Part shown: piece by piece, positions 8,687 to 17,670 of the stretch
Numbering within the stretch: the stretch's first letter is position 1
Layout of the letters: each line of letters begins with the position of its first letter
NCBI GenBank assembly: GCA_965197865.1
Contig: CBDANZ010000005.1
Span: forward strand, 310,001-374,000
Length of the DNA: 64,000 bases
Origin: CBDANZ01 sp965197865
GTDB lineage: Bacteria > Acidobacteriota > Vicinamibacteria > Vicinamibacterales > CAVVIG01
Direction of reading: 5' to 3'
The notes under the pieces: generated by a model
The model's input: the letters and a program-made list of their open reading frames with translations, nothing else
Told to the model about the DNA's origin: nothing
The model's database searches: none
Program-made: the position numbers and the translations under genes

Positions 8687-10858
8687 TCACGGCATCTCGA
8701 TCGTGACGACGGCGTTGTAGTCCGGTTCCAACGAGTCGGGGTCGATCGCGCTCGCGGTGAGCAAGGTGTTGCCTTCGGGCCAATGCACCTCGAGGTTGCC
8801 AGCTTTGATCGGCGAGGCTCGCAACGTTCCGCTGAAGGTTCCCGACGCCGAGCGCAGGCGCGCAGCGGCGCCGTCTGCCGCTCGCAGCCGTTTCAGATCG
8901 TCCTGGCTGATGAAGATGTCGTGGCGACGGGCGCCCGTCAGCGGATCGATCTCTCGCTGCACCATCGAATTGAACTGCTTGCCGCGCCGTGTGGACACGG
9001 CAAAGGACAGCCCGTCGCCGTCGTGCCGGGCCGCAGGTCCACGCCCGATCGACACGGCCGCGAAGTGCGCTTTGCCGTCTGGCGTCGCGAACCGCCCGTC
9101 GGCATAGAGCCGCGGGCCGCCCCACTGCACCTGGTCGCCTTTCGCCGCGAGCGTTTCGATCCCCTGATAGAGCAGAATCGCCTGGCTGATCTCCCGCCGA
9201 ATGGCCGCCGCGTCCGACAGGCCGACGAGATCTTTCTGCTCCGGCCGGACTCTGGCCATCAGCTCGCGAAACACCCACCACTCCGGCTTCGCCGACCCAA
9301 TGCGTCGCCCTGGAATCTCGGGCGAGAAGATGATGCGCCGCTCGGTCGAGGTCTCGGTTCCACCGCCCGGCGACTCGTACCGCGTGGCGGCAGGCAGCAG
9401 CACCACGTCTCCTGCGTTTTCCACCAGCATCGACGAGGACACGACGACGTCCTGGTGAATGCGGAGGCGGGGGCGCCTGAGCGCCTCCAGTGAGTGGTCG
9501 GGATCCGGCAGCGTCTCGAGAAAGTTTCCACCGACCAACCAGAACACATCGATGTCGCCGGCCGCCGCATGGTCCACCATCTCCGAGGCTGACCACCCGG
9601 GCGTCTCGGGCACCGCGAAGCCCCACTGCTGGCTCCACCGCGCCGCCGACGCCGCATCGACCTTCGGGACACAGCCGACTTCCGCGCCGCCCTGCACGCC
9701 GGAGTGGCCGCGAATCGGCACCAGGCCTCCATGCGGTCGCGCGGGCAGTCCGCGGGCCAGGCCCACGTTCACCAGCGCTTTGATCGTCTCCGCTCCGTGC
9801 GCGTGCTGCGTGAGGCCCATCGACCACACCAGCACCGCGTCAGGGCGCTCGATGAGCAGGCGGGCAAACGCCTGCATCCGATCCTTCGTGGAGCCGCTCC
9901 GCCGCTCGATGTCGCTCCAGTCGAGGCCGAGCGTGTGCGCGCGCACCTGGTCGAAGCCGACCGTACGCGTCGCCACGAACTCTTCATCAACACCACCGAG
10001 CTCGACGAGCGCGCGCAGGACGCCGACGAGAAACGCCAGGTCGCCGCCCGTATCGACCTCGAACCAGTGGTCGGCGATCGCCGTCCCCAATACTGCGCTC
10101 CCGGGAATCGACGGGATCCAATAGCGCTCCAGACCTGGCTCCCGGTACGGGTTAACGACGGCGATTTCGGCGCCGTTCTTCTTCGCCTCGTGCAGGTACT
10201 TGACCGTCACGGGCTGGTTGTTCGCCACGTTCGATCCGAACAACACGATGAGGTCGGCGTTGAGCCAGTGGGAGTAGCTGCAGGTGGACGCGCCGTATCC
10301 GAGCGTCGCCTTCATCCCGACGGTCGAGGCGGCATGGCACAGGCGGGCAGAGTTATCGACGTGATTCGTGCCGAGGAACCGCGCCGCCTTCTGCGCGGCG
10401 TAGTAGACCTCGTTGGTGATCCCGCGCGACGTCAGGTACAGCGCCACGCGCGCGGGGTCGACCTGGCGAAGTTCCCGGACGATGCGATCGAGCGCCTCGT
10501 CCCACGAGACCACGGTGAAGCCCGGCTCGCCCGATCGCCGCAGCATCGGCTCGGGCAGCCGGCCCAGCGTGCGCAGTTGTTGCGAGGTGCGGCCTCGAAG
10601 CGCCGACGCGTCCCCGAGCACGGATGGGTCGAGCGCGGGCGCGGTGTTCAGCCGCATCAACTCGAGGCGCACCATGCAGAGGTGAGTGCCGGGAAGCGTC
10701 CAGTCCGAGAGACCGGACGTGCCCAGCGCGCATCCGTCGCAGACTCCGTCGTTCAGAATGCGCCAGGCGAACGGCAACTGATCGCGGTTGTCCCAGGCGA
10801 TCCGCGCCATTTCGAGATAGTGGTGCGGCTTCTGCCGCCCGATTCCAAATAACGCCAT
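8687..10858 (-). CDS. Molybdopterin oxidoreductase, FdhF/YdeP family (formate dehydrogenase alpha-like)
   Basis: A 723-residue molybdenum-bis-MGD enzyme. Near the N-terminus it has C40-x2-C43 and C61, an incomplete-looking iron-sulfur ligand set. At residue 174 it has ARLCHAAS, where FdhF has Sec/Cys followed by His: the Mo ligand is therefore Cys. Cofactor-binding stretches include LIVLFGSNVANNQP, GLARGLPARPHGGLVPIRG, FWLVGGNFLETLPD and, near the C-terminus, REIDPLTGARRHDIF. There is no signal peptide, so it is cytoplasmic. A formate/oxalate carrier gene lies immediately upstream on the same strand (14-bp gap), and FdhD and MobA genes occur nearby. Substrate is most likely formate, but YdeP relatives differ, so other one-carbon acids remain possible. 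Confidence 0.87.
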   Translation of the reverse strand: MALFGIGRQKPHHYLEMARIAWDNRDQLPFAWRILNDGVCDGCALGTSGLSDWTLPGTHLCMVRLELMRLNTAPALDPSVLGDASALRGRTSQQLRTLGRLPEPMLRRSGEPGFTVVSWDEALDRIVRELRQVDPARVALYLTSRGITNEVYYAAQKAARFLGTNHVDNSARLCHAASTVGMKATLGYGASTCSYSHWLNADLIVLFGSNVANNQPVTVKYLHEAKKNGAEIAVVNPYREPGLERYWIPSIPGSAVLGTAIADHWFEVDTGGDLAFLVGVLRALVELGGVDEEFVATRTVGFDQVRAHTLGLDWSDIERRSGSTKDRMQAFARLLIERPDAVLVWSMGLTQHAHGAETIKALVNVGLARGLPARPHGGLVPIRGHSGVQGGAEVGCVPKVDAASAARWSQQWGFAVPETPGWSASEMVDHAAAGDIDVFWLVGGNFLETLPDPDHSLEALRRPRLRIHQDVVVSSSMLVENAGDVVLLPAATRYESPGGGTETSTERRIIFSPEIPGRRIGSAKPEWWVFRELMARVRPEQKDLVGLSDAAAIRREISQAILLYQGIETLAAKGDQVQWGGPRLYADGRFATPDGKAHFAAVSIGRGPAARHDGDGLSFAVSTRRGKQFNSMVQREIDPLTGARRHDIFISQDDLKRLRAADGAAARLRSASGTFSGTLRASPIKAGNLEVHWPEGNTLLTASAIDPDSLEPDYNAVVTIEMP

Positions 10859-10872
10859 CTTGTGCGGTTCCT

Positions 10873-12117
10873 CTACCGTTGGGCCCGGCTCGCATCCGGC
10901 GCCAGGGGCGACCCGGCGCGGCTGGTCGGCGGCACGCCGACGAGCATCGGGATGGCAGTGGCGACGAGCATCAGCGCGGCAATCACGTACAAGGCTTCGT
11001 CATAGCGGCCGTTGGCTTGCCGCAGCGTCGCGATGAGCATCGGCCCGAGCACGCCGGCAAATCCCCACGCGGTCAGCATGAGGCCGTAGATCGATCCGAC
11101 GTGCTCCGCCCCGAAATAGTCCGCCACGAACGCGGGCATCGTGCCGAACCCGCCGCCGTAGCAGAGCAGCACCACGACGGCGAGGACGGTGAACGCGGGA
11201 AAACTCTGCACCGAGGGGAACAACGCGAAGATGACTGCCTGAATGGGAAACATGAGCAGGAAGACCTGCCGGCGGCCGATGACATCGGACAGCGACGCCC
11301 ACAGAAATCGGCCGACGCCGTTGGCAATAGAGATGATCCCCACCAGGCCGGCGGCCGTCGCGGCAGACACACCGGTCATCTCCTGGGCCATCGGCGCGGC
11401 CTGCGAGATGACCGCGATCCCGGCCGTGACGTTGAGGAAGAGGAGCGTCCACATGCCGTACCACTGCCAGCTGCCAATCGCCTCCTTCAGCGTGAAGGGC
11501 GTCACCGCGCGCTGTTTCTGCTGGGCAGCCGACGGGGTCCACCCCTCCGGCACGTAGCCATCCGGCGGATTTCGCATGAACAGCGCACCGCCGGTGACGG
11601 CGACGAAATACGCGATGCCCAGAATCGCGAAAGTCTGCATGGTCCCGACGCTGGCGATCAGGCGCGTCGCGATCGGCGCGGTGACGAGCGCGCCGGCTCC
11701 AAAACCGGTGACGGCGATCCCGGTGATCATCCCGCGCCGATCGGGAAACCACTTGACGAGCGTTGCCACCGGCACGATGTAGCCCAGGCCGAGACCGGCT
11801 CCCGCCATCAGGCCGTAGGAGACGTAGAGCACGACGAGCCGGTCGGCCGCGAAGCTCGTCAGGAAGACGCCCAGGCCGTACAGCACGCCAGCGGCGAGCG
11901 CGACCGTCCGGGGACTGGACCGCCGCATCCACTGGCCGCCGATGAACGCGGCGAATCCCAGCACGAAGATCGCGATCGTGAAGGCGAGGGTGACCTGGGA
12001 GATCGTCCAGCCGTTGGCTTCGGTGAGGGGAATCCGAAAGACGCTCCAGGCGTAGACGGCCCCGAGCGCAATCTGCATCACCACCCCGGCGGCCGCAGTG
12101 CGCCAGCGATTGGACAT
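10873..12117 (-). CDS. MFS carrier, oxalate/formate antiporter (OFA) family
   Basis: A 414-residue, 12-helix major facilitator protein. The ATG at 12117 was chosen because GGAAGGAATC precedes it at good spacing and the protein then begins MSNRWRTAAAGVVMQIALGA, the usual OFA start. Family marks are GAVYAWSVFRIPL in helix 1, GLGYIVPVATLVKWFPDRRG between helices 4 and 5, and YGGGFGTMPAFVADYFG in the second half. OFA carriers exchange oxalate and formate or take up related monocarboxylates. It lies upstream of the FdhF-like gene on the same strand, so carrier and oxidoreductase are probably cotranscribed and handle the same substrate (inference). Confidence 0.88.
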   Translation of the reverse strand: MSNRWRTAAAGVVMQIALGAVYAWSVFRIPLTEANGWTISQVTLAFTIAIFVLGFAAFIGGQWMRRSSPRTVALAAGVLYGLGVFLTSFAADRLVVLYVSYGLMAGAGLGLGYIVPVATLVKWFPDRRGMITGIAVTGFGAGALVTAPIATRLIASVGTMQTFAILGIAYFVAVTGGALFMRNPPDGYVPEGWTPSAAQQKQRAVTPFTLKEAIGSWQWYGMWTLLFLNVTAGIAVISQAAPMAQEMTGVSAATAAGLVGIISIANGVGRFLWASLSDVIGRRQVFLLMFPIQAVIFALFPSVQSFPAFTVLAVVVLLCYGGGFGTMPAFVADYFGAEHVGSIYGLMLTAWGFAGVLGPMLIATLRQANGRYDEALYVIAALMLVATAIPMLVGVPPTSRAGSPLAPDASRAQR

Positions 12118-12211
12118 CCTCGGCGATTCCTTCCTGGGCGCGAACGCGTCCCGCTCCAGTCGCGCGGTCTGGGTGAACCGAGGCGCCACTATATCACCGG
12201 CGGCTGTATGA

Positions 12212-12560
12212 GGCGTTGGTGCATGAATCCTTGTGGCCTGGCAGAGACGGGTATTCGCTCGATCTGCTCGGGGGAACGGATCCAACGACTACGCTGAGGG
12301 GATGAAGTCGAGAGTTCATCCCACCTACAAGACGAAGTACCACGTCGCGAACTGGGCCTCGTACGATCGCGCCCTGGTCCAACGAGGTGCGTCACAGTGT
12401 GGCTGTCACCGGAGGCCGTGGCGTTGGTGCACGGTTCATGCCCCCTCGGGGCGTTGGTGCACGGATCCCGCGCCCGCGGTGAGCGATTATCGACATCCTG
12501 GTCATGATTGCGACGGAAGGCGCACGATCTCGACATGAAGTCGAGAGTGCACCCGATGGA
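12212..12560. mobile_element. Scrambled remnants of an IS5-type element
   Basis: The end sequence GGCGTTGGTGCA occurs three times in the same orientation at 12212, 12420 and 12450. The same sequence forms the inverted termini of the IS5-type element at 26521-27501. Between the first two copies lies an N-terminal transposase remnant starting at the ATG at 12302 (MKSRVHPTYKTKYHVANW, YDRALVQRG), and another truncated start (MKSRVHP) begins near 12535. No functional transposase remains. Confidence 0.75.
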
Positions 12561-12739
12561 CGCCAGCAGTCCGCCGCGCGGTCATGGAGCACCGTCGGCA
12601 CATCTGGATCGGCGGCCTGTAGCTCGCCGAGATGATCGGCTGCCCATCGGGACGCCTGACGCCGAAGATTCAAGCACTCGCCCTCGATCCGATCCTGCCG
12701 GAGTCGCTCGACACGCTCGCCGGTAATCCGCCGCCGCAT

Positions 12740-13250
12740 AATCAGCCCAGAGTTCGTCGAACTTATGGATGGCGAAGTCATAGTCCGCGCGGTTCTTCAG
12801 TTCGACGTTGAACTCCAAATTGTCCTGCAAGCCCGCCTCGGAGAAATTGCTTGACCCGGTGATGACCCGCCCCTTGTCGCGGTCGCCCTCATGAAACGTC
12901 ATGATGTAGAGCTTGGCGTGAACTTGCTCGGACGGGTAGGCGCGGACTTCCAGTTTGCCGGACTTGATCCACTCGACAAACTTGCGGACCCCGCCTTCGA
13001 TTTCGGCACTGTCTCCGGACCTCTGGAACTCGTTCAGTAGTTCAACGGGCAGCCGCTCCCGGACATCGGCGTGGGATTCCAGCGCCAACTTCCGCTGCGC
13101 TTTGGCGGTATGTATCAACTCGACGGTCGTGCGGTCAGTCTTGATGCCGACGAGGATCCGGATCTTCTCGGCCTTCTCAAGCGCTGGGTGGAGGGCATGG
13201 AACCCGACCCCAGCCGAACGACTCGCCGTGTAAACGTAGCTCGCACGTCA
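12740..13250 (-). pseudogene. Phospholipase-D-like domain fragment of a helicase-type protein
   Basis: A minus frame reads GFHALHPALEKAEKIRILVG at its upstream end, then VHAKLYIMTF, GRVITGSSNFSEAGL and LQDNLEFNVEL. The H-x-K plus G-S-S-N-F-S-x-x-G-L pair is the PLD signature found at the N-terminus of certain DEAD/DEAH and SNF2-type helicases of restriction-like or defence loci. There is no credible start, and after KFDELWADY the frame runs into unrelated sequence, so both ends are missing. The helicase motor is absent. Inference: leftover of a larger defence-type or DNA-repair gene. Confidence 0.7.
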
Positions 13251-13385
13251 TCGGCAGCCCGGGCAGAGGTGCGGACAACAGGCCGAATGCCTCCGGTCAA
13301 TCGAGCAGCACCAGGCCGCCAACCAGTATCACCCGCTATCAGCAGGTGATCATTTTGTCCCCCATGCGAATCCAACAGACTCGCG

Positions 13386-14106
13386 CAGGTGTCGCTGGTG
13401 AGCCGTCAACTCGTCGCCATCCTCGAGGACGCGTGCCGGCACCTGATAGAAGGACATGGTCATGGGCTTGTCGGCGTGGCGTCACACCGAAACAGTTCGC
13501 GCAGGCCGCTCGCGACCGCAGATTCCTGGACGAGATCGCCGCCGGCGCCAACGTCACGGAGGCGATTTTCGGTGCCGGCTTTGGGGCCTCCAGCCGGTTC
13601 TACGAAACCGCGCCCGCGCGACTCGGCATGACCGCCTCGGCGATGAAACGAGGCGGCCGTGGCGTCACGATCCGCTATGACGTCGTGGACTGTTGGCTCG
13701 GCCGCGTCCTTGTCGCGACCACCCAACGGTGTCTGCGCCATTCTGTTTGGCGACGACGACAACACGTTGATTGCGGATCTGGCCACCCGCTATCCCGAGG
13801 CGAACCGTGAGTCGGCCGAGGCAGGCTCGGACTTCCGCCGTTGGGTCGAGCGCACCCTGGCGCTGATCGATTTGCCGACGTCGGCACCGGCCCTGCCGCT
13901 TGACGTGGCCGGCACCGCCTTTCAAGAGACCGTGTGGCGGGCGCTCCAGGAGATTCCGCCGGGCCGCACCGACACGTATAGCGAGGTCGCGGCACGCATC
14001 GGCAAGCCCGACGCGAGCCGCGCGGTCGCCGGCGCCTGCGCCGCCAACCCGGCCGCCGTCGCTATACCTTGCCATCGGGTGGTCCGGTCGGCGAACGGCC
14101 GGCAGC
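13386..14106 (+). pseudogene. ada: Ada-type regulator/O6-alkylguanine-DNA methyltransferase, broken
   Basis: Three frames are needed to follow the protein. SRQLVAILEDACRHLIEG (about 13395) and TPKQFAQAARDRRFLDEI to GFGASSRFYETAPARLGM (13481-13640) belong to the AraC-type part of Ada. After a shift near 13725 the methyltransferase domain follows: VCAILFGDDD, FQETVWRALQEIPPGRT and the alkyl-acceptor site AAVAIPCHRVVRS near 14055-14090. The N-terminal zinc domain and the final SGYRWG-type segment are missing. The acceptor Cys is still present but the gene is frameshifted and both ends are lost. Confidence 0.82.
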
Positions 14107-14144
14107 TTGACTTATGCCCGACGGGTTCGTCAAAGTCTCCAAGA

Positions 14145-14978
14145 GTGCCTGATACCTCGTCTCGCTCGGCCGATGTCATTCAAGTGCGCGGCGTCGAACA
14201 GACGCGTGCCACCGACTGCATCGCCGCAGAAGAGCCGCTCGAGGTCAGGCTCCACGGGCGATCCTTCGCAGTCATCATGCGCACGCCCGGCGCGGATCGC
14301 GAGCTCGCCGCCGGGTTTCTCTTTGCCGAACGGGTCATCAGGGTCGCCGACGATCTCGGCACGATCAAGTACTGCACGGATCCCGCCGCGGAGCACCCCG
14401 AAAACGTCGTCAACGTGACGCTCGTTGGTGGGTCGCTCGCCACCGTCGAGCGGATGCTTTCGGACCGTCGCCAGGTGACGACGAATTCGTCATGCGGCCT
14501 GTGCGGCCGGCTGTCGATTGAGTCGTTGCGGACGGAAGGCGCGCCGCTCGACGCGTCGTGGTCGATTGATCGCGCGGTCGTGTGCAGCTTGCCCGACCGG
14601 CTGCGCGCGGCGCAGCGCACGTTCGACACGACCGGCGGTCTGCACGCCGCGGGACTGTTCACCGCGGACGGCCGTCTCGACGATCTGGCCGAGGACGTCG
14701 GCCGCCACAACGCGGTGGACAAGGTGATCGGCCGGATGCTCATGCGCGAGGCGCTCCCCCTGTCCGACCGGGTGCTCTTCGTCAGCGGCCGGACGTCGTT
14801 CGAGATCGCGCAGAAGGCGTTTCTGGCCGGGATTCCCGTGCTGGCCTCGGTGTCAGCGCCCTCGACGCTCGCCATAGACCTCGCCGCCGACACCGGCATC
14901 ACGCTCGTCGGATTCGTGCGCGGCGACAACTTCAACGTTTACGCGCATCCCCGGCGGGTGGAGATGGGAACGGCCTGA
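14145..14978 (+). CDS. fdhD: Formate dehydrogenase accessory sulfurtransferase FdhD
   Basis: FdhD passes sulfur from the cysteine desulfurase to the bis-MGD cofactor and is required for active formate dehydrogenases. The frame shows EEPLEVRLHGRSFAVIMRTP near the start, the conserved sulfur-carrier Cys pair in TTNSSCGLCGRLS, TGGLHAAGLF, EDVGRHNAVDKVIG and SGRTSFEIAQKAFLAG. The frame is continuous with the preceding Ada remnant, so the start is uncertain: GTG 14145 or GTG 14184 would give normal-length proteins (277 or 264 residues). Its likely client is the FdhF-like enzyme at 8.7-10.9 kb, encoded in the opposite direction. MobA lies 3.4 kb further on, separated by mobile DNA. Confidence 0.9.
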   Translation: MPDTSSRSADVIQVRGVEQTRATDCIAAEEPLEVRLHGRSFAVIMRTPGADRELAAGFLFAERVIRVADDLGTIKYCTDPAAEHPENVVNVTLVGGSLATVERMLSDRRQVTTNSSCGLCGRLSIESLRTEGAPLDASWSIDRAVVCSLPDRLRAAQRTFDTTGGLHAAGLFTADGRLDDLAEDVGRHNAVDKVIGRMLMREALPLSDRVLFVSGRTSFEIAQKAFLAGIPVLASVSAPSTLAIDLAADTGITLVGFVRGDNFNVYAHPRRVEMGTA

Positions 14979-15186
14979 TCATGACCTCCGAGCTCTGATC
15001 CTCGCGACGTCACCAGCCTCGTCGCCGGCCGTCACCGCTTCGAGCTGCTCCGCGAGATAGTCGATGTGCCAGTTCGACAAGAACGGCACTTCGGGTTCGA
15101 GAATCGGCCAGGCTTGTTGTATTCCTCGAGCTTCAGTCGCCGCGAACCGGCGACCGCCACGCTCACCCCGCTCGTCGGGAGCGTGA

Positions 15187-15243
15187 TGATCGAGCCCGGC
15201 AGCCCCTGGGAGAATGGGGACTGCAAAGAGATATTCGGGCTAA
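15187..15243 (+). pseudogene. Tiny IS3-type integrase remnant
   Basis: About 18 codons read IEPGSPWENGDCKEIF, the integrase-core stretch around the catalytic Glu of IS3-family transposases (usual form I-x-P-G-x-P-x-x-N-x-x-x-E). Nothing else of the element is visible. Confidence 0.5.
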
Positions 15244-15449
15244 AGCGATCGAGACCGGAGACCGTGAGTTGGACCTGGTACGACCAGTACGTCGTGCGAC
15301 CTCATCCCAAGGCGAACCTCCACCAGTTCTTTAATTCCGTCGAACACCCAATCGCACTCATGTGTGTGGAGATTGACCCGCTGGAATGCCACAGTCATCG
15401 ACTATTCCTGGCACTGGAACACATGGGATTCAAGGGGTTTGATTTGTAA
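15244..15449 (+). pseudogene. DUF488-family protein, C-terminal fragment
   Basis: The frame reads VSWTWYDQYVVRPHPKANL, FFNSVEHPIALMCVEIDP and LECHSHRLFLALEHMG, ending at 15449. The block A-L-M-C-x-E-x-D-P-x-x-C-H-x-x is the diagnostic C-terminal motif of DUF488. The N-terminal half is replaced by an IS3 remnant. The next gene starts 10 bases after its stop, so the pair was probably an operon. Confidence 0.7.
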
Positions 15450-15458
15450 TCTCTGAAT

Positions 15459-16192
15459 TTGAGGAACAACGACATCGAGATCAAGTCTGCGCTCATCGTT
15501 GTTCGAACCTATCCATCGCCCGAAAAGAAGGGTGTGGAAGTCTCCTGTACGGCCGCGATCACTGACAAGGGAGAATGGCTTTGCCTATTCCCGGTTCCCT
15601 ACCGTCGGCTCCACACATCACAGCGATTTCACAAGTACCAGTGGATCGACATCGGCGTAACAAGGGCGAGCGACCCTCGTCCAGAGAGCCATAGAATCGA
15701 CCAGGAGACCATCAAAATCAAGTCTGCCGTGCTTTCGAGCGCGAGTGCCTGGAAGGCCAGGAAGGACATCGTATATCCCCTAGAGTCAGAGAGTATGTGC
15801 GCACTGCAAAGGAAACGGGATCAAGACAGCCACCCGACTCTTGGGATCTTCAAACCAGCGGAGATCAAGAGACTCGCCATCAAGCCAACGTCCCCAAACT
15901 GGACAGCAGCTGAACTCGAGATCATGCGGCAGGGCGATCTTTTTGAGTCCGAACTAGCAGAGGAGCTTGAAAAGATCCCGTTCGATTTCTCCTACGAGTT
16001 TCGCTGCAACGACGCAGAATGTCTTGGACACAAGATGAAATGTACAGACTGGGAGATGGGACAATCATGGCGAAAATGGAGAACTGTCTACGGCGATTCT
16101 TGGGAGGGGGCTTTTCGGCAGAAGTACGAGCACGACATGATTGAGAAATACGACACAGTGGCTAAACGAGCCAGCTCTGTGAAGCGATGTTG
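15459..16192 (+). CDS. Conserved protein encoded with DUF488, probably 3' truncated
   Basis: A 244-residue soluble protein with no signal peptide. The N-terminal half reads SALIVVRTYPSPEKKGVEV, ITDKGEWLCLFPVPYR and FHKYQWIDIGVTRASDPRPE, an OB/SH3-like beta-rich segment by eye. The C-terminal half has FRCNDAECLGHKMKCTDWE, a C-x4-C-x-H-x3-C arrangement that could bind zinc. Base composition is visibly less GC-rich than the flanks, suggesting transfer. The last residues (after EHDMIEKYDT) look like random frame, and the IS256 element begins 77 bases after the stop, so the true C-terminus was probably lost. Function unknown. Confidence 0.6.
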
Positions 16193-16268
16193 ACCGACAG
16201 ACTTGGTTGAGCATAGAAGGTGCTACTTGGTTGACACACACAAACTGAATAACCGAGTCAAGCCCATT

Positions 16269-17670
16269 CTTAGTTGAAACTCTCCGCGACTCCTGATGGC
16301 TTACGCGGCTTTCGTCTTCGATGTCGTCGTGTCGATCTTCAACTCTCGCTTCAATGCGTCACGAAGCCTGGGCAGGTGCCGGTAGCCCATCACCTTGCGT
16401 AGACGCGGCTCGATGTCCAGGAGCGCCGTGGCGAGCCCGCGCTGGCGTTGACTTGAGTTCTGCCAGGGATCGACCTTCGCACAGCGCTCCTCAATGAGCG
16501 CGTTGATGGACTCGAGGCCGTTCGTCGTCTTCAGCGACCGGCCCAGCACGCCATACACGCCGAGGCGATGCAACGTCAGGGTCTCGTCCAGGCCTTCCGC
16601 TAGACTGCCGGCCGCCGATTGGTTCCGATCCGCCAGCTCAGGCTGGAGCGACTGGAGGGCGGCGAGGGCCTCGTCGTACTCCGGACGGTTGTAGGCGCGC
16701 TGGAGACGCTGCCGCCACACCGGCTGCTCACGCTTGGTCAGGTCACTCACCACGTTCTCGCGCTTGTGCCATTGACACCGTTGCACCAGGGCGCGGTGGC
16801 GGAAGGCGTGCCGCACGGCCGTCCGGAGCCCCTTGCCGCCATCTACGATCACCAGAAGCCCCTGGGAAACATCGAGGCCCCGCTCGACCAAGGACCGGAG
16901 GAACGGGGTCAACACCTGCTCGTTCTCGGTGTCCGTCTCGACAAAGCCCAGGAACCGTTTGTCCCCCGTCATCGTGATGCCCAGCGCGACGACCATCGTC
17001 GCCTCGGCGAACGTCTTGCCGTCCAGCACGAGGGCCACAACGTCCTCCCCGGAGAGGTCCCGCTCCTGGAGTTCGCGGAGTTTCGTCGCGCTGGCCTGAA
17101 TGAACGCGCGGGACACCGTCGACCCCGACAGGCCGATCGCCAGGGGAATCGCCTCGGCGGCCGCCGCGTCGTTGCGGCACGAGATCCCATACAGCACGCG
17201 CCTCAACAACAGGTCATTGACGGCGCGATCGCCATGCAGCGCCTCGTACGACCGTAGTGGAATCTCGCGCTCCGTGACATGGCGAATCCGGGGCACGCGA
17301 ATCGGCACGCGCTGGCCGGCCAACCCGACCGTCCCGGGGTTGCTCCCATGACGGCGCCCGCCGACTGACGGGTCTTTGCGGGCGTAGCGTTCGCCAGCCA
17401 GCGCGGTCACTTCCTCGTCGAGCAATTCCTCGATGTGCAGCAACCCCAGCGGAATCAAGGACCGGATCAATTCCACCTTGGCATCGACCTCCAGCTCCGC
17501 GTACCCCTCTCGGGCGATGACGTCGACCGCGCCCAACGTGCGACCTTTCTTGCGCTTCCTGACCGATCGTAGGACACTGCTCATCTCGGCTCCTTTCTCT
17601 CGTGGCGTGATGTTCGTCTCGCAACGTCGTCAAACCACAGGGTTTGGAGCCGCTTCAATTTCCAACTAAG
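16269..17670. mobile_element. IS256-family insertion sequence, first type
   Basis: Ends were placed by the inverted pair CTTAGTTGAAA at 16269 and its mirror in TTTCCAACTAAG ending at 17670. The element carries one minus-strand transposase. It interrupts the DUF488 locus on the left and the start of a serine recombinase gene on the right. No clear 8-bp target duplication could be read. Confidence 0.75.
16301..17584 (-). CDS. IS256-family (Mutator-type) transposase
   Basis: 427 residues, uninterrupted. Typical features: GGRRHGSNPGTVGLAGQRV in the N-terminal part, SGSTVSRAF, the first Asp in VVALVLDGKTFAEATMVVA, the second Asp in LLVIVDGGKGLRTAV, the QRCQWHKRENV block and the Glu in TTNGLESINALIEER. 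Length and motif order match active IS256 members. Confidence 0.95.
   Translation of the reverse strand: MSSVLRSVRKRKKGRTLGAVDVIAREGYAELEVDAKVELIRSLIPLGLLHIEELLDEEVTALAGERYARKDPSVGGRRHGSNPGTVGLAGQRVPIRVPRIRHVTEREIPLRSYEALHGDRAVNDLLLRRVLYGISCRNDAAAAEAIPLAIGLSGSTVSRAFIQASATKLRELQERDLSGEDVVALVLDGKTFAEATMVVALGITMTGDKRFLGFVETDTENEQVLTPFLRSLVERGLDVSQGLLVIVDGGKGLRTAVRHAFRHRALVQRCQWHKRENVVSDLTKREQPVWRQRLQRAYNRPEYDEALAALQSLQPELADRNQSAAGSLAEGLDETLTLHRLGVYGVLGRSLKTTNGLESINALIEERCAKVDPWQNSSQRQRGLATALLDIEPRLRKVMGYRHLPRLRDALKRELKIDTTTSKTKAA

Noticed and set aside
9704..12297. Long plus-strand frames opposite the FdhF-like and OFA genes
   Set aside because: Antisense to clearly conserved proteins, with the His/Arg/Asp/Gly-rich composition of shadow frames in GC-rich DNA.
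12212..12465. CRISPR-like spacing of repeated GGCGTTGGTGCA
   Set aside because: Only three copies with unequal spacing, and the repeat is the end of a known IS in the same window.
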